Source: Chloroflexota bacterium (GTDB lineage: Bacteria; Chloroflexota; Anaerolineae; 4572-78; J111). Taken from it: 12,081 nt of DNA. Location: assembly GCA_003694775.1 (NCBI GenBank), contig RFJV01000309.1, positions 1 through 12,081 of the forward strand, read 5' to 3'. Below are positions 6,258 through 11,713 of the stretch, piece by piece; the stretch's first letter is position 1; every line of letters begins with the position of its first letter. Under the pieces are notes generated by a model, which was not told the DNA's origin, searched no databases, and saw only the letters and a list, made by a program, of their open reading frames with translations. Position numbers and translations under genes: made by a program.

Positions 6258-7652
6258 CTAGAACAGATTGCCCCAGTCGATGGTGGGGATGGGGCTGTTT
6301 ACGTCGTAGTAGCTGATGACCAGCATCAGGGTCAGCAAAACCGCCAGGCCGATAAAATGGATGGCCCCTTCTTTTTCCGGCGGCACCCGTTCTCCCCGGA
6401 TGGCTTCGATGATGATGAACAGGATTCGTCCCCCGTCGAGGGCCGGGATGGGGAGCATATTGGTGACGGCCAGAGCCGTGCTCAGCACCGCAGTTAGCCA
6501 AAACACAGGGAACCACCAGCTCATTTCTACTGCCGCCTGCACTGCGGAGCCGGTCTGCTGGTAGATACCTACCGGTCCGGTAGGCCGGGCCGCTTCCGCG
6601 GGGAACACGTTCTGCATAATGGCAATCGGCAGGTAGAAGGTCAGGGTAACAAAGTTGCCGGTCTGGGCAACGCCTTTCACCATCGCCTGGGGCAGGGGAT
6701 AGTAGGTAATTTTGTTCTGAATGCCTTCGTAGGAAATGGCGACCCCCATTGCACCCTGGTTTTCCGGCGGGTTGACCCGCGGAGTCAGCCGGGTGGAAAT
6801 ACGCTGGCCGTTCCGGTCCAGGTGAAGGGTGATTTCCTCCCCTTTGTGATTACCCACGTAGTACACCAGGTCCCCGGCGTACTTGAACTCCACCTCGTCT
6901 GCCCCCACGATAATATCCCCCGGCTCAAGACCGGCCCGGTCTGCCGGCGTATCCTCGACCACGTCTGTGATGACTGTCTGGGCAAGGGGAGCCTCTTCGC
7001 CGGCCAGGTTTATCCCCGTGACCGGCTCCGGCACTCCCGACATCGCGGTCAGGGTAAAGAAGACCACCGCGGCCACCAGGTTCATCGCCGAGCCGGCAAC
7101 CAGCACGGCAAACCGCACTTTTTTGCTTTTGCTGGCAAAACTGCCGGGCGCAGTGGGGTCTTCCTCGCCCAGCATCCGCACGTAGCCGCCGATAGGTATC
7201 CAGTTGATGGCATATTCTGTGGGCCGCTCCAGCGCGTCGACCCGGTACATTTTTTCGCGGGGAACAGGTACTGCCGGGGCGCGTCGGGAAAAGAGGCCAA
7301 AGAAACGGGTCTCGCTGTTGCGGCGCGGTTTCTTATCATCCGGCAGTTCGGCCAGCTCCAGCCGAACCACACACGGGCGGCCTTTTTCGTCGGTGGACAG
7401 CTCCGCGTACACCTTGGCGCCGGGGACAATGTTTCTGGGCAGGTTCACCTTGCGTCCAATGACATACTCCACCCCATCGAGGGTGATTTTGCCCTCTTCC
7501 TGCCACAGCTTGACCGCCCGCGGCGGGAATCCAATGGCAAACTCCTCCACGATGATGCCAGACCGCTTGGCAACAATAAAATGTCCCAGTTCGTGTACAA
7601 AAATCAGCAGGCTTAATATCAGAATAAAAGCCAGGGGAGTTAACAGGTCCAA
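6258..7652 (-). CDS. rseP: RseP-like site-2 zinc metalloprotease
   Basis: An intramembrane protease (M50 family) that cleaves single-pass membrane proteins within the bilayer. It is 464 aa. TM1 holds the zinc ligands HELGH (20-24). [15 protein letters not shown] (152-166) is the membrane-associated beta element. A TM follows at about 181-204, then a PDZ domain (about 225-290, with GLEPGDII). The third motif [11 protein letters not shown] (398-408) provides the Asp ligand, and a last TM is near 430-449. Between GFPP (41-44) and the IPIGGY element lie about 105 residues where E. coli RseP has about 15-20, an insertion of roughly 90 residues on the predicted cytosolic face. The start is TTG, supported by AAGGA 8 nt upstream and by TM1 beginning at once. 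The gene has a strong promoter and heads an operon with the zinc-ribbon and HEAT genes. It lies near a mevalonate-pathway gene rather than dxr, its common partner in MEP-pathway bacteria. Confidence 0.92.
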   Translation of the reverse strand: MDLLTPLAFILILSLLIFVHELGHFIVAKRSGIIVEEFAIGFPPRAVKLWQEEGKITLDGVEYVIGRKVNLPRNIVPGAKVYAELSTDEKGRPCVVRLELAELPDDKKPRRNSETRFFGLFSRRAPAVPVPREKMYRVDALERPTEYAINWIPIGGYVRMLGEEDPTAPGSFASKSKKVRFAVLVAGSAMNLVAAVVFFTLTAMSGVPEPVTGINLAGEEAPLAQTVITDVVEDTPADRAGLEPGDIIVGADEVEFKYAGDLVYYVGNHKGEEITLHLDRNGQRISTRLTPRVNPPENQGAMGVAISYEGIQNKITYYPLPQAMVKGVAQTGNFVTLTFYLPIAIMQNVFPAEAARPTGPVGIYQQTGSAVQAAVEMSWWFPVFWLTAVLSTALAVTNMLPIPALDGGRILFIIIEAIRGERVPPEKEGAIHFIGLAVLLTLMLVISYYDVNSPIPTIDWGNLF

Positions 7653-7693
7653 TCTCTGCGTCCTTTCAGTAATAAATCTTCGATTCTGGGGAC

Positions 7694-7722
7694 ATTATAC
7701 CCACGCCGATAGCTCTTGCCAA
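7694..7722 (-). promoter_or_regulatory. Strong predicted promoter of the rseP operon
   Basis: On the minus strand TTGGCA (7717-7722) and a perfect TATAAT (7694-7699) are exactly 17 bp apart. This is the best sigma70-like match in the window. It gives a leader of about 35 nt before the TTG start. Confidence 0.8.
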
Positions 7723-7749
7723 GATAAAGGATAGGGGATGAGGGCAGAA
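7722..7749 (-). repeat. Pyrimidine-rich heptamer array upstream of the rseP promoter
   Basis: Read on the minus strand: TTCTGCC, CTCATCC, CCTATCC and the closing TTTATCT. Here the closing unit runs into the -35 box rather than the ribosome site. The array fills the gap between the decarboxylase stop and the rseP promoter. Confidence 0.8.
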
Positions 7750-7750
7750 G

Positions 7751-8764
7751 CTACGCCGCGGGGACCAGCCGGGCCGGGCCGCCAGGGCCGCTGGTGATGA
7801 CCCGCTGAACGCCCGGCACGCGCCGCGCCCTGGCGGCAACTGCCTCAACGGCCCCGGCAGGGCAGATGCAGTGCACGTTTGGCCCGGCGTCGATGGTGAA
7901 GTAAACCGGTATGCCGTCCTCGCGCCACTGCTGGACGGCCAGAATGAGGGCCATTGTGGCCGGTGTCCAGTAATACAGCGGCGGGCGACCGGTCATCATC
8001 ACCGCGTGCATCATTACCGCATCCTCCTCGATGACCGGCCCCATTGCCGCCAGGTCGCGGGCCAGAATGGCCTGCTGGCAAACTTCCACCCGCCGGCCTG
8101 CTCCGGCAATGCGGGCCGGGTGCAGGTCGCTGGTGGCGGCCAGGGGGTGTCCCCCCGACGAGCCAACCTGTTTGTGGGCCTCGCTGACCACGGCGACCAC
8201 GTCCCACAAGGCCCAGTGCTCCGCCGGGGCAATACTGACGGCCACGGACGACTCGTCATCGCCGGTGTCCCAGCGGCAGAAGCCGCCGGGCACCGACCGG
8301 CAGGCAGAGCCAGACCCGCGGCGGGCCAGCCGGGAGAGGGCGGCCTCGTCGCGGGGAAGGCCCGCCGCGGCAGAAGCGGCCAGGCTCAGGGCGGCAAACG
8401 CCGCCGCGGATGAGGCAATCCCGGCCCCCATCGGCACATTGCTGACCGATTCCACGCGGGCGCGGCTGTGCAGACCGGACGCCTGCCGCACCAGGTCCAG
8501 AATTTTGCCGACCCGCGCCAGCGCGTCGCCGCCGGCTTCCGTCTGGTTGATGGTCAGCGTGTCGGCAGGCAGGGTGTCGTCAAAGGCTACCGTGGTCACG
8601 GTGGTGAACGCGGCCAGGTTCATCGACAGGGACGGGTTGGCCGGCAGGACCATCTCATCGTCCTGGTTGCCCCAGTACTTGATAAAGGCAATATTGGGAT
8701 GTGCCAGCGCGGTGGCGCGGCGCTCCTGTGCCGCCCGGCGCCAAAGGGTTTCCTGTTCCGGCAA
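7751..8764 (-). CDS. mvaD: Diphosphomevalonate (or phosphomevalonate) decarboxylase
   Basis: A GHMP-kinase-fold enzyme of the mevalonate route to isoprenoids. It uses ATP to decarboxylate a phosphorylated mevalonate. The 337-aa length fits the family. Motifs in order, with numbering from the chosen start: HPNIAFIKYWGNQD (22-35), SLSMNL (45-50), the Gly/Ser-rich ATP loop VPMGAGIASSAAAF (110-123), GSGSACRSVPGGF (150-162), and TIDAGPN (290-296) with catalytic Asp292. Yeast and staphylococcal enzymes have K at the position of N in YWGNQD. Chloroflexota include a characterised phosphomevalonate decarboxylase (Roseiflexus) in the alternative mevalonate pathway, so the substrate is uncertain. A GTG nine bases upstream is part of the ribosome site itself. 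AGGAGG sits 8 nt before the TTG at 8764, which I take as the start. It is transcribed toward rseP. Confidence 0.88.
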   Translation of the reverse strand: MPEQETLWRRAAQERRATALAHPNIAFIKYWGNQDDEMVLPANPSLSMNLAAFTTVTTVAFDDTLPADTLTINQTEAGGDALARVGKILDLVRQASGLHSRARVESVSNVPMGAGIASSAAAFAALSLAASAAAGLPRDEAALSRLARRGSGSACRSVPGGFCRWDTGDDESSVAVSIAPAEHWALWDVVAVVSEAHKQVGSSGGHPLAATSDLHPARIAGAGRRVEVCQQAILARDLAAMGPVIEEDAVMMHAVMMTGRPPLYYWTPATMALILAVQQWREDGIPVYFTIDAGPNVHCICPAGAVEAVAARARRVPGVQRVITSGPGGPARLVPAA

Positions 8765-8772
8765 TTGAGTCA

Positions 8773-8778
8773 CCTCCT
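8773..8778 (-). promoter_or_regulatory. Consensus ribosome binding site that decides the mvaD start
   Basis: AGGAGG followed by TGA on the minus strand is a full match to the 16S anti-Shine-Dalgarno. Its 8-nt spacing to a TTG (8762-8764) argues against the nearby GTG (8771-8773), which overlaps the site. Confidence 0.75.
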
Positions 8779-8780
8779 GT

Positions 8781-8822
8781 GCATAAAGGATGAAGGATGA
8801 AGGCAGAGGGATGAAGGATGTG
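8781..8822 (-). repeat. Pyrimidine-rich heptamer leader array (mvaD)
   Basis: Six 7-bp units in strict phase on the minus strand: CACATCC, TTCATCC, CTCTGCC, TTCATCC, TTCATCC and the closing TTTATGC. Two bases later comes AGGAGG. The array lies in the expected 5' leader of mvaD. Confidence 0.92.
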
Positions 8823-8844
8823 AGAGATGGGAAGTGGGATAATG

Positions 8845-8879
8845 TCGCTTCTTGCTCCCTGCCCCTTGCTCCCTATTCG
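8845..8879 (-). repeat. Purine-rich heptamer repeat between hydrolase and mvaD
   Basis: On the minus strand: GGAGCAA, GGGGCAG and GGAGCAA, then GAAGCGA, all with period 7. It slightly overlaps the stop codon of the hydrolase gene and precedes the pyrimidine array. This repeats the purine-then-pyrimidine order seen upstream of the 3603 gene. Confidence 0.8.
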
Positions 8880-10132
8880 CAACCTCCCATTGTTCTTCCT
8901 AAAAAGTCCAGGGCAAGCTGGTATACTTCCGGGGCGTTGCCCTGCTGGTCCATCAGGTAGTGGCTGGCCTGGTCGAAAAAGTGGGTCTCCACGACTACTC
9001 CGGCTTCGACCAGCCGTTCGGCCAGAAATTCGCTTTGCCGGTAGGGGACCACTTCGTCGCTCCGGCTGTGCAGGAGGGCCAGCGGGGGAAAGTCCGGACG
9101 GACGTGGTAGGCCCCGGAATACTGCCAGTACCGGAGCGGCTCACGGTGCGGCAGGCCCAGGGCAATCAGGGCCTGGTCCAGACCGTAGGGCGGGTGGTAG
9201 GTGCCCATCTCCAGCCGGTGACGCAGGTCGAACAGGTCGCTGGGGGGACCAAGCAGAAGCGCGGCCCGGAAGGCCGGGTCCCGCTCCAGGAGGCGGAGGA
9301 CGTGCAGACCGCTGTAGCTTCCGCCCAGCACGGCAATGCACCGGCCACTGCCGCCCGGAAACCGGCCCTGACGGGCGAACATCACCAGCCGCTCCAGTTC
9401 GTCCACATCAGCTTCCAGGTTGAAGGTGTAGGCGGGGCCAATCGCCAGCACGGCGTAGCCGGCTTCTGCCAGCGGCAGGCTGGCACACTCCCACAGCTCT
9501 GCCGGGCCGGGGTAGATGGTCAGCAGGAGGGGAAGCTGGCTCTCCGGCAGGTCGGGCAGGTAGTACAGGGTGGTCTGGTTGGGCCGCCCGGCATTGTCAA
9601 ACTGCACCGTCCGGCGGACGGCGGTACTGGCGATGGGCTGGTCGCAGGTCAGGCGGGTTGGCTCACCCAGGATGAGATTGTGGCTTGGGGCCACCGTTCG
9701 GCGAACCGCCGGCGGCAGGGTGATGGTAACGGTGCTGGTCTGCTGGCGGCGAATGGCGACGCGCCCGCTGACCGCACTTTCGTAGCCGGGGGCGGCAGAT
9801 ACGGCCCGGTACACGCCTGCCGGGATGCCGGTCAGTGTGACCTGCCCCTGTGCATCCGTCCGACCGGCGTGAAGCGCGGCGTTCCATTCACTGACGGCCA
9901 GCCACGCCCCGGCAATGGGCCGGCCCTGCGGGTCGAGCACCTGGCCCGTCAGCGTACCGCGGCCCGCCACTGCCGGCTCACCGGCCAGCCCCCACCACCA
10001 GCGCAGTCCCCGGTACAGCAGAACGTTCCGCGCCGGCCAGATGGATGGATGGTCGGTGGTTGCCAGCCAGCCCAGCCCCACCAGCAGGAGCGCGGCAGTT
10101 ATGATGGCCCACCTTCGCTTATTCTCTTTCAT
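8873..10132 (-). CDS. Membrane-anchored alpha/beta hydrolase with carboxypeptidase-regulatory-like domain
   Basis: A 419-aa protein. It opens with basic KENKRR (2-7) and a hydrophobic anchor (9-26), so the rest is exported. Residues about 59-140 (TLTGQVLDPQGRPIAGAWL, GQVTLTGIPAGVYRAVSAAPGY) match the carboxypeptidase-regulatory/transthyretin-like beta-sandwich. The rest is an alpha/beta-hydrolase fold of the S9-peptidase/esterase kind: YPGPAELW near 207, the nucleophile turn GGSYSG (270-275) with Ser272, the acid in HSRSDEVVP (Asp359), and the His in ASHYLMD (His391). The usual GxSxG has Ser in place of its last Gly. It is likely an exported esterase or peptidase, with substrate unknown. The ATG is chosen because the anchor follows it directly. 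A GTG 33 bases upstream in the same frame would add 11 uncharged residues. No strong ribosome site is seen for either. Confidence 0.8.
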   Translation of the reverse strand: MKENKRRWAIITAALLLVGLGWLATTDHPSIWPARNVLLYRGLRWWWGLAGEPAVAGRGTLTGQVLDPQGRPIAGAWLAVSEWNAALHAGRTDAQGQVTLTGIPAGVYRAVSAAPGYESAVSGRVAIRRQQTSTVTITLPPAVRRTVAPSHNLILGEPTRLTCDQPIASTAVRRTVQFDNAGRPNQTTLYYLPDLPESQLPLLLTIYPGPAELWECASLPLAEAGYAVLAIGPAYTFNLEADVDELERLVMFARQGRFPGGSGRCIAVLGGSYSGLHVLRLLERDPAFRAALLLGPPSDLFDLRHRLEMGTYHPPYGLDQALIALGLPHREPLRYWQYSGAYHVRPDFPPLALLHSRSDEVVPYRQSEFLAERLVEAGVVVETHFFDQASHYLMDQQGNAPEVYQLALDFLGRTMGGCE

Positions 10133-10143
10133 CGCCGGTATCT

Positions 10144-10333
10144 CAGCCGTCCACGAATAAAACACGAATTCACGAATAACTAACGTCGCCGGCAGTACTG
10201 GTAAGCAGGGCGTAACTGCTCAGATTTTGCACGCTGTTCCGGAAACCGGCTTTTTCCCTGGTACGTTTTGCGTCCGCTCGTCCATTCGTCCATTCGTAAA
10301 TTTGGGTATTCGTGAAAAATTCGCGGACGGCTG
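10144..10333. repeat. Imperfect inverted repeat flanking a 160-bp segment
   Basis: CAGCCGTCCACGAAT (10144-10158) pairs with ATTCGCGGACGGCTG (10319-10333) at 14 of 15 positions. A second block, CACGAATAAC (10171-10180), faces GGTATTCGTG (10305-10314), with a spacing offset of about 9 nt. The arms would lie in the hydrolase 5' leader and could fold the mRNA or mark a small non-autonomous element. No flanking target-site duplication was recognised. Confidence 0.7.
10272..10295. repeat. Three octamers GTCCNNTC
   Basis: GTCCGCTC, GTCCATTC and GTCCATTC occur in tandem with period 8, inside the inverted-repeat segment. Confidence 0.8.
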
Positions 10334-10368
10334 AACAGTATACAAGTTACCATCGCCGTCTGCCCTGG

Positions 10369-10396
10369 ATTATAGCATAGATGTGATGTTTGTCAT
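10369..10396 (-). promoter_or_regulatory. Predicted promoter of the hydrolase gene
   Basis: On the minus strand ATGACA (10391-10396) and a perfect TATAAT (10369-10374) are 16 bp apart. The transcript would have a long leader of about 230 nt that includes the inverted repeat at 10144-10333. Confidence 0.5.
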
Positions 10397-10437
10397 CCTT
10401 TCTGACGAAATTTGTAACTATCATTGCGGCTGATTTC

Positions 10438-10446
10438 TGGTATAAT
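10438..10446 (+). promoter_or_regulatory. Extended -10 promoter-like element
   Basis: TGGTATAAT is a TGn-extended -10 with no good -35. It sits four bases before the octamer array at 10451, so any transcript would begin in the repeat. No gene starts soon after it. Confidence 0.4.
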
Positions 10447-10450
10447 AACA

Positions 10451-10519
10451 GGTAGCAGAGTAGCAGAGTAGCAGGGTAGCAGGGTAGCAGAGTAGCGTAG
10501 CAGAGTAGCAAAGTAGTAA
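10451..10519. repeat. Octamer tandem array RGTAGCAG, about 9 units
   Basis: Units of GGTAGCAG or AGTAGCAG have period 8, with one 2-nt shortened unit near 10491 and two decayed final units (AGTAGCAA, AGTAGTAA). It is the same unit length as the array at 1-128 but an unrelated sequence. Confidence 0.93.
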
Positions 10520-10550
10520 GTTGGGCGGCTGAACAATGTTCAATTGAAAA

Positions 10551-10584
10551 CGTAACCCGTAAGAACGGAAAATTACGGGTTACG
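10551..10584. repeat. Hairpin with 12-bp perfect arms
   Basis: CGTAACCCGTAA (10551-10562) and TTACGGGTTACG (10573-10584) enclose a 10-nt loop. The right arm runs into heptamers CGGGTTA, CGATTTA and CGTTTTA (10576-10596). There is no T-run directly after the stem, so it is not a standard terminator in the plus direction. Confidence 0.85.
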
Positions 10585-10659
10585 ATTTACGTTTTACGTG
10601 AGATGGCTGGAATTGATGGCTCTTTGCCGGATTTTTCTCTTGGCCTGAATAGCTACAAT

Positions 10660-10675
10660 CAAAATAACTATTTTG
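10660..10675. promoter_or_regulatory. Upstream palindrome, candidate TA operator 1
   Basis: CAAAATA and TATTTTG are exact 7-bp arms around a 2-bp centre. The palindrome overlaps a possible -35 (TTGCCT, 10673-10678) of the toxin-antitoxin promoter. Its centre is 31 bp, about three helical turns, from the second palindrome. Confidence 0.5.
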
Positions 10676-10686
10676 CCTATCAATCA

Positions 10687-10710
10687 TATTGACTATAATT
10701 ATAGTTAATA
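10687..10710. promoter_or_regulatory. Core palindrome over the TA promoter, candidate operator 2
   Basis: ACTATAATTATAGT (10692-10705) is a perfect 14-bp palindrome. Allowing one mismatched pair, it extends to 24 bp. It contains TATAAT (10694-10699) and ends at the A of the toxin ATG. A repressor bound here would block the -10, which fits autoregulation by toxin-antitoxin complexes (family knowledge plus inference). Transcription from this box would start near 10706, leaving almost no leader. Confidence 0.6.
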
Positions 10711-11039
10711 TGGCCGCATCGAAACAACCATTCGAACTTGTTTACGACCAAGAAATACGCCAACATTTGGCTGCTATTGAACGCAAACATCATTCGCTCA
10801 TTCGTCAAACCATCACTGAACAATTGACACACGAACCGAATATTGAAACTCGTAACCGTAAACCGCTAACAAGTTCAGCAGAATTTGGAGAAGCAACCTG
10901 GGAAATCCGTTTTGGTCCAAACAATCGTTTTCGAGTATTTTATCGGACAGATGAAGCTAAACAAGAAGTGCGAATTCTGGCTGTTGGAGTTAAAAAAAGA
11001 AATGAGTTATGGATTGGTGGAGAAAGGTTTGAATTATGA
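10710..11039 (+). CDS. RelE/ParE-superfamily toxin
   Basis: A 109-aa basic protein of type II toxin size. N-terminal helices (14-41: EIRQHLAAIERKHHSLIRQTITEQL) are followed by the strand-rich core typical of RelE/ParE folds: ATWEIRFGPNNRFRVFYRTD (62-81) and EVRILAVGVKKRNELWIGG (86-104). Such toxins either cleave mRNA on the ribosome or poison gyrase, and this sequence alone does not tell which. It overlaps the antitoxin start by 4 nt (ATGA), so translation is coupled, with toxin first. The ATG is chosen over an in-frame TTG at 10689 because the latter lies in the operator. There is no Shine-Dalgarno before the ATG, which suggests a leaderless message. The gene is clearly AT-richer than its neighbours, which points to horizontal acquisition. 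Confidence 0.85.
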   Translation: MAASKQPFELVYDQEIRQHLAAIERKHHSLIRQTITEQLTHEPNIETRNRKPLTSSAEFGEATWEIRFGPNNRFRVFYRTDEAKQEVRILAVGVKKRNELWIGGERFEL

Positions 11040-11314
11040 ACATAGTTTCAATTGCCGATGCAAAAGCGCGACTGAGTGCATATATAAGGGAAAGTAAAGA
11101 GACGGGGCCGGTTATAATAACCAGAAACGGACGTCCTGCCGCCATCTTATTGCCGGTGCTGGATGAAGATGATATAGAACGATTACTCTTAGCCTATAAT
11201 CCCAAGTTTCGCCAATTGATAGAGGCGGCAGAGCAGCGGATTGAAGAAACGGGAGGTATCCCCCACGAGGAATTTTGGCAATCTGTGGAGGAAATGGGAG
11301 TTAGTTCATCGTGA
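11036..11314 (+). CDS. Phd/YefM-family antitoxin
   Basis: A 92-aa partner of the toxin. The N-terminal MNIVSIADAKARLSAYIRE followed by GPVIITRNGRPAAILLPV (24-41) is the hallmark Phd/YefM DNA-binding fold. The C-terminal half (44-92) is charged and helical (DEDDIERLLLAYNPKFRQLIEAAEQ) and would wrap the toxin. As in the family, the N-terminal dimer probably binds the palindromes upstream of the toxin gene to repress the operon. The 4-nt overlap with the toxin gene shows a single transcript. Toxin-before-antitoxin is the less common order and leaves the second gene dependent on coupling, or on a start within the toxin gene. Confidence 0.87.
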   Translation: MNIVSIADAKARLSAYIRESKETGPVIITRNGRPAAILLPVLDEDDIERLLLAYNPKFRQLIEAAEQRIEETGGIPHEEFWQSVEEMGVSSS

Positions 11315-11331
11315 TGTATGAATGGTTTAGT

Positions 11332-11380
11332 CGCATCCCGTATCCTTCATCCCTTCGCCTTCTGCCCTCATTCTTTACAA
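11332..11380 (+). repeat. Pyrimidine-rich heptamer leader array (four-cysteine gene)
   Basis: Seven 7-bp units in phase: CGCATCC, CGTATCC, TTCATCC, CTTCGCC, TTCTGCC, CTCATTC and the closing TTTACAA. Three bases later comes AAGGAGG, the ribosome site of the next gene. The layout matches the mvaD leader. Confidence 0.88.
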
Positions 11381-11396
11381 ACTAAGGAGGCAACTC

Positions 11397-11687
11397 ATGA
11401 AAGTATGGATTGACCGCGATTCGTGTGATTCCAATCTCTCGGCCTGCCTGTCCTGTTTTGGGGAACTGGTTCTGCGTGGCAAAACCGACCGGGGCTGTAT
11501 CCTGGACTGGGAGGACGATGGGACGGAAGATGTTACCGTTTACATGCGTTCAGAGGGAGAGGAGCACGGCCCCTACGTCATTCCGGCTGACCAGCGGGAG
11601 CTGGTTGCCTACGAAGGCTGGGATAAGTTTGTCGATTTTATCCCGTCCTTCCGCCGCAACGAGGGCGTAGACCGGACAGAGAAATAA
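11397..11687 (+). CDS. Small acidic four-cysteine protein, ferredoxin-like or metal-binding
   Basis: A 96-aa protein of unknown function. Four Cys are clustered in the first third (10, 17, 20 and 34; a C-x6-C-x2-C-x13-C pattern in DSCDSNLSACLSCFGE and GCILDW). This fits a metal or iron-sulfur site but is not a standard 2x4Fe-4S ferredoxin. The rest (47-85: VTVYMRSEGEEHGPYVIPA, ELVAYEGWDKFVDFIP) looks like a small alpha/beta fold. There is no TM or signal peptide. Translation should be strong, since a perfect AGGAGG lies 6 nt before the ATG. Its stop is 26 bp before the next gene, so the two may be co-transcribed. Confidence in its reality is high and in its function low. Confidence 0.75.
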   Translation: MKVWIDRDSCDSNLSACLSCFGELVLRGKTDRGCILDWEDDGTEDVTVYMRSEGEEHGPYVIPADQRELVAYEGWDKFVDFIPSFRRNEGVDRTEK

Positions 11688-11713
11688 CCTGCTGTCTACC
11701 TGAGATATCCCGG

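Larger units (their letters stand above)
10133..10709. other. 577-bp intergenic region rich in repeats and promoters
   Basis: No gene is supported here. From left to right it holds CGAAT/ATTCG motifs arranged as an inverted pair, a minus-strand promoter for the hydrolase (10369-10396), a plus-strand extended -10 element (10438-10446) running into an octamer repeat, a TGAACAATGTTCA palindrome (10530-10542), a hairpin (10551-10584) with TTA-heptamers, and two AT-rich palindromes before the toxin gene. Base composition falls sharply from GC-rich to AT-rich between about 10380 and 10700. Confidence 0.8.

Noticed and set aside
6822..7616. 264-codon plus-strand open frame
   Set aside because: It is antisense to the rseP-like gene; low-complexity His/Arg/Gly content.
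8960..10183. 407-codon plus-strand open frame
   Set aside because: It is antisense to the hydrolase gene, which has a triad and a membrane anchor; the product resembles no protein and has no ribosome site.
10438..10603. Small RNA gene between the extended -10 element and the hairpin
   Set aside because: The promoter lacks a -35 and the hairpin lacks a T-run; nothing beyond position suggests an RNA gene, so it is kept only as separate elements.
10144..11314. Insertion sequence or transposon carrying the TA pair
   Set aside because: No transposase, and the inverted repeats at 10144-10333 do not flank the TA genes.
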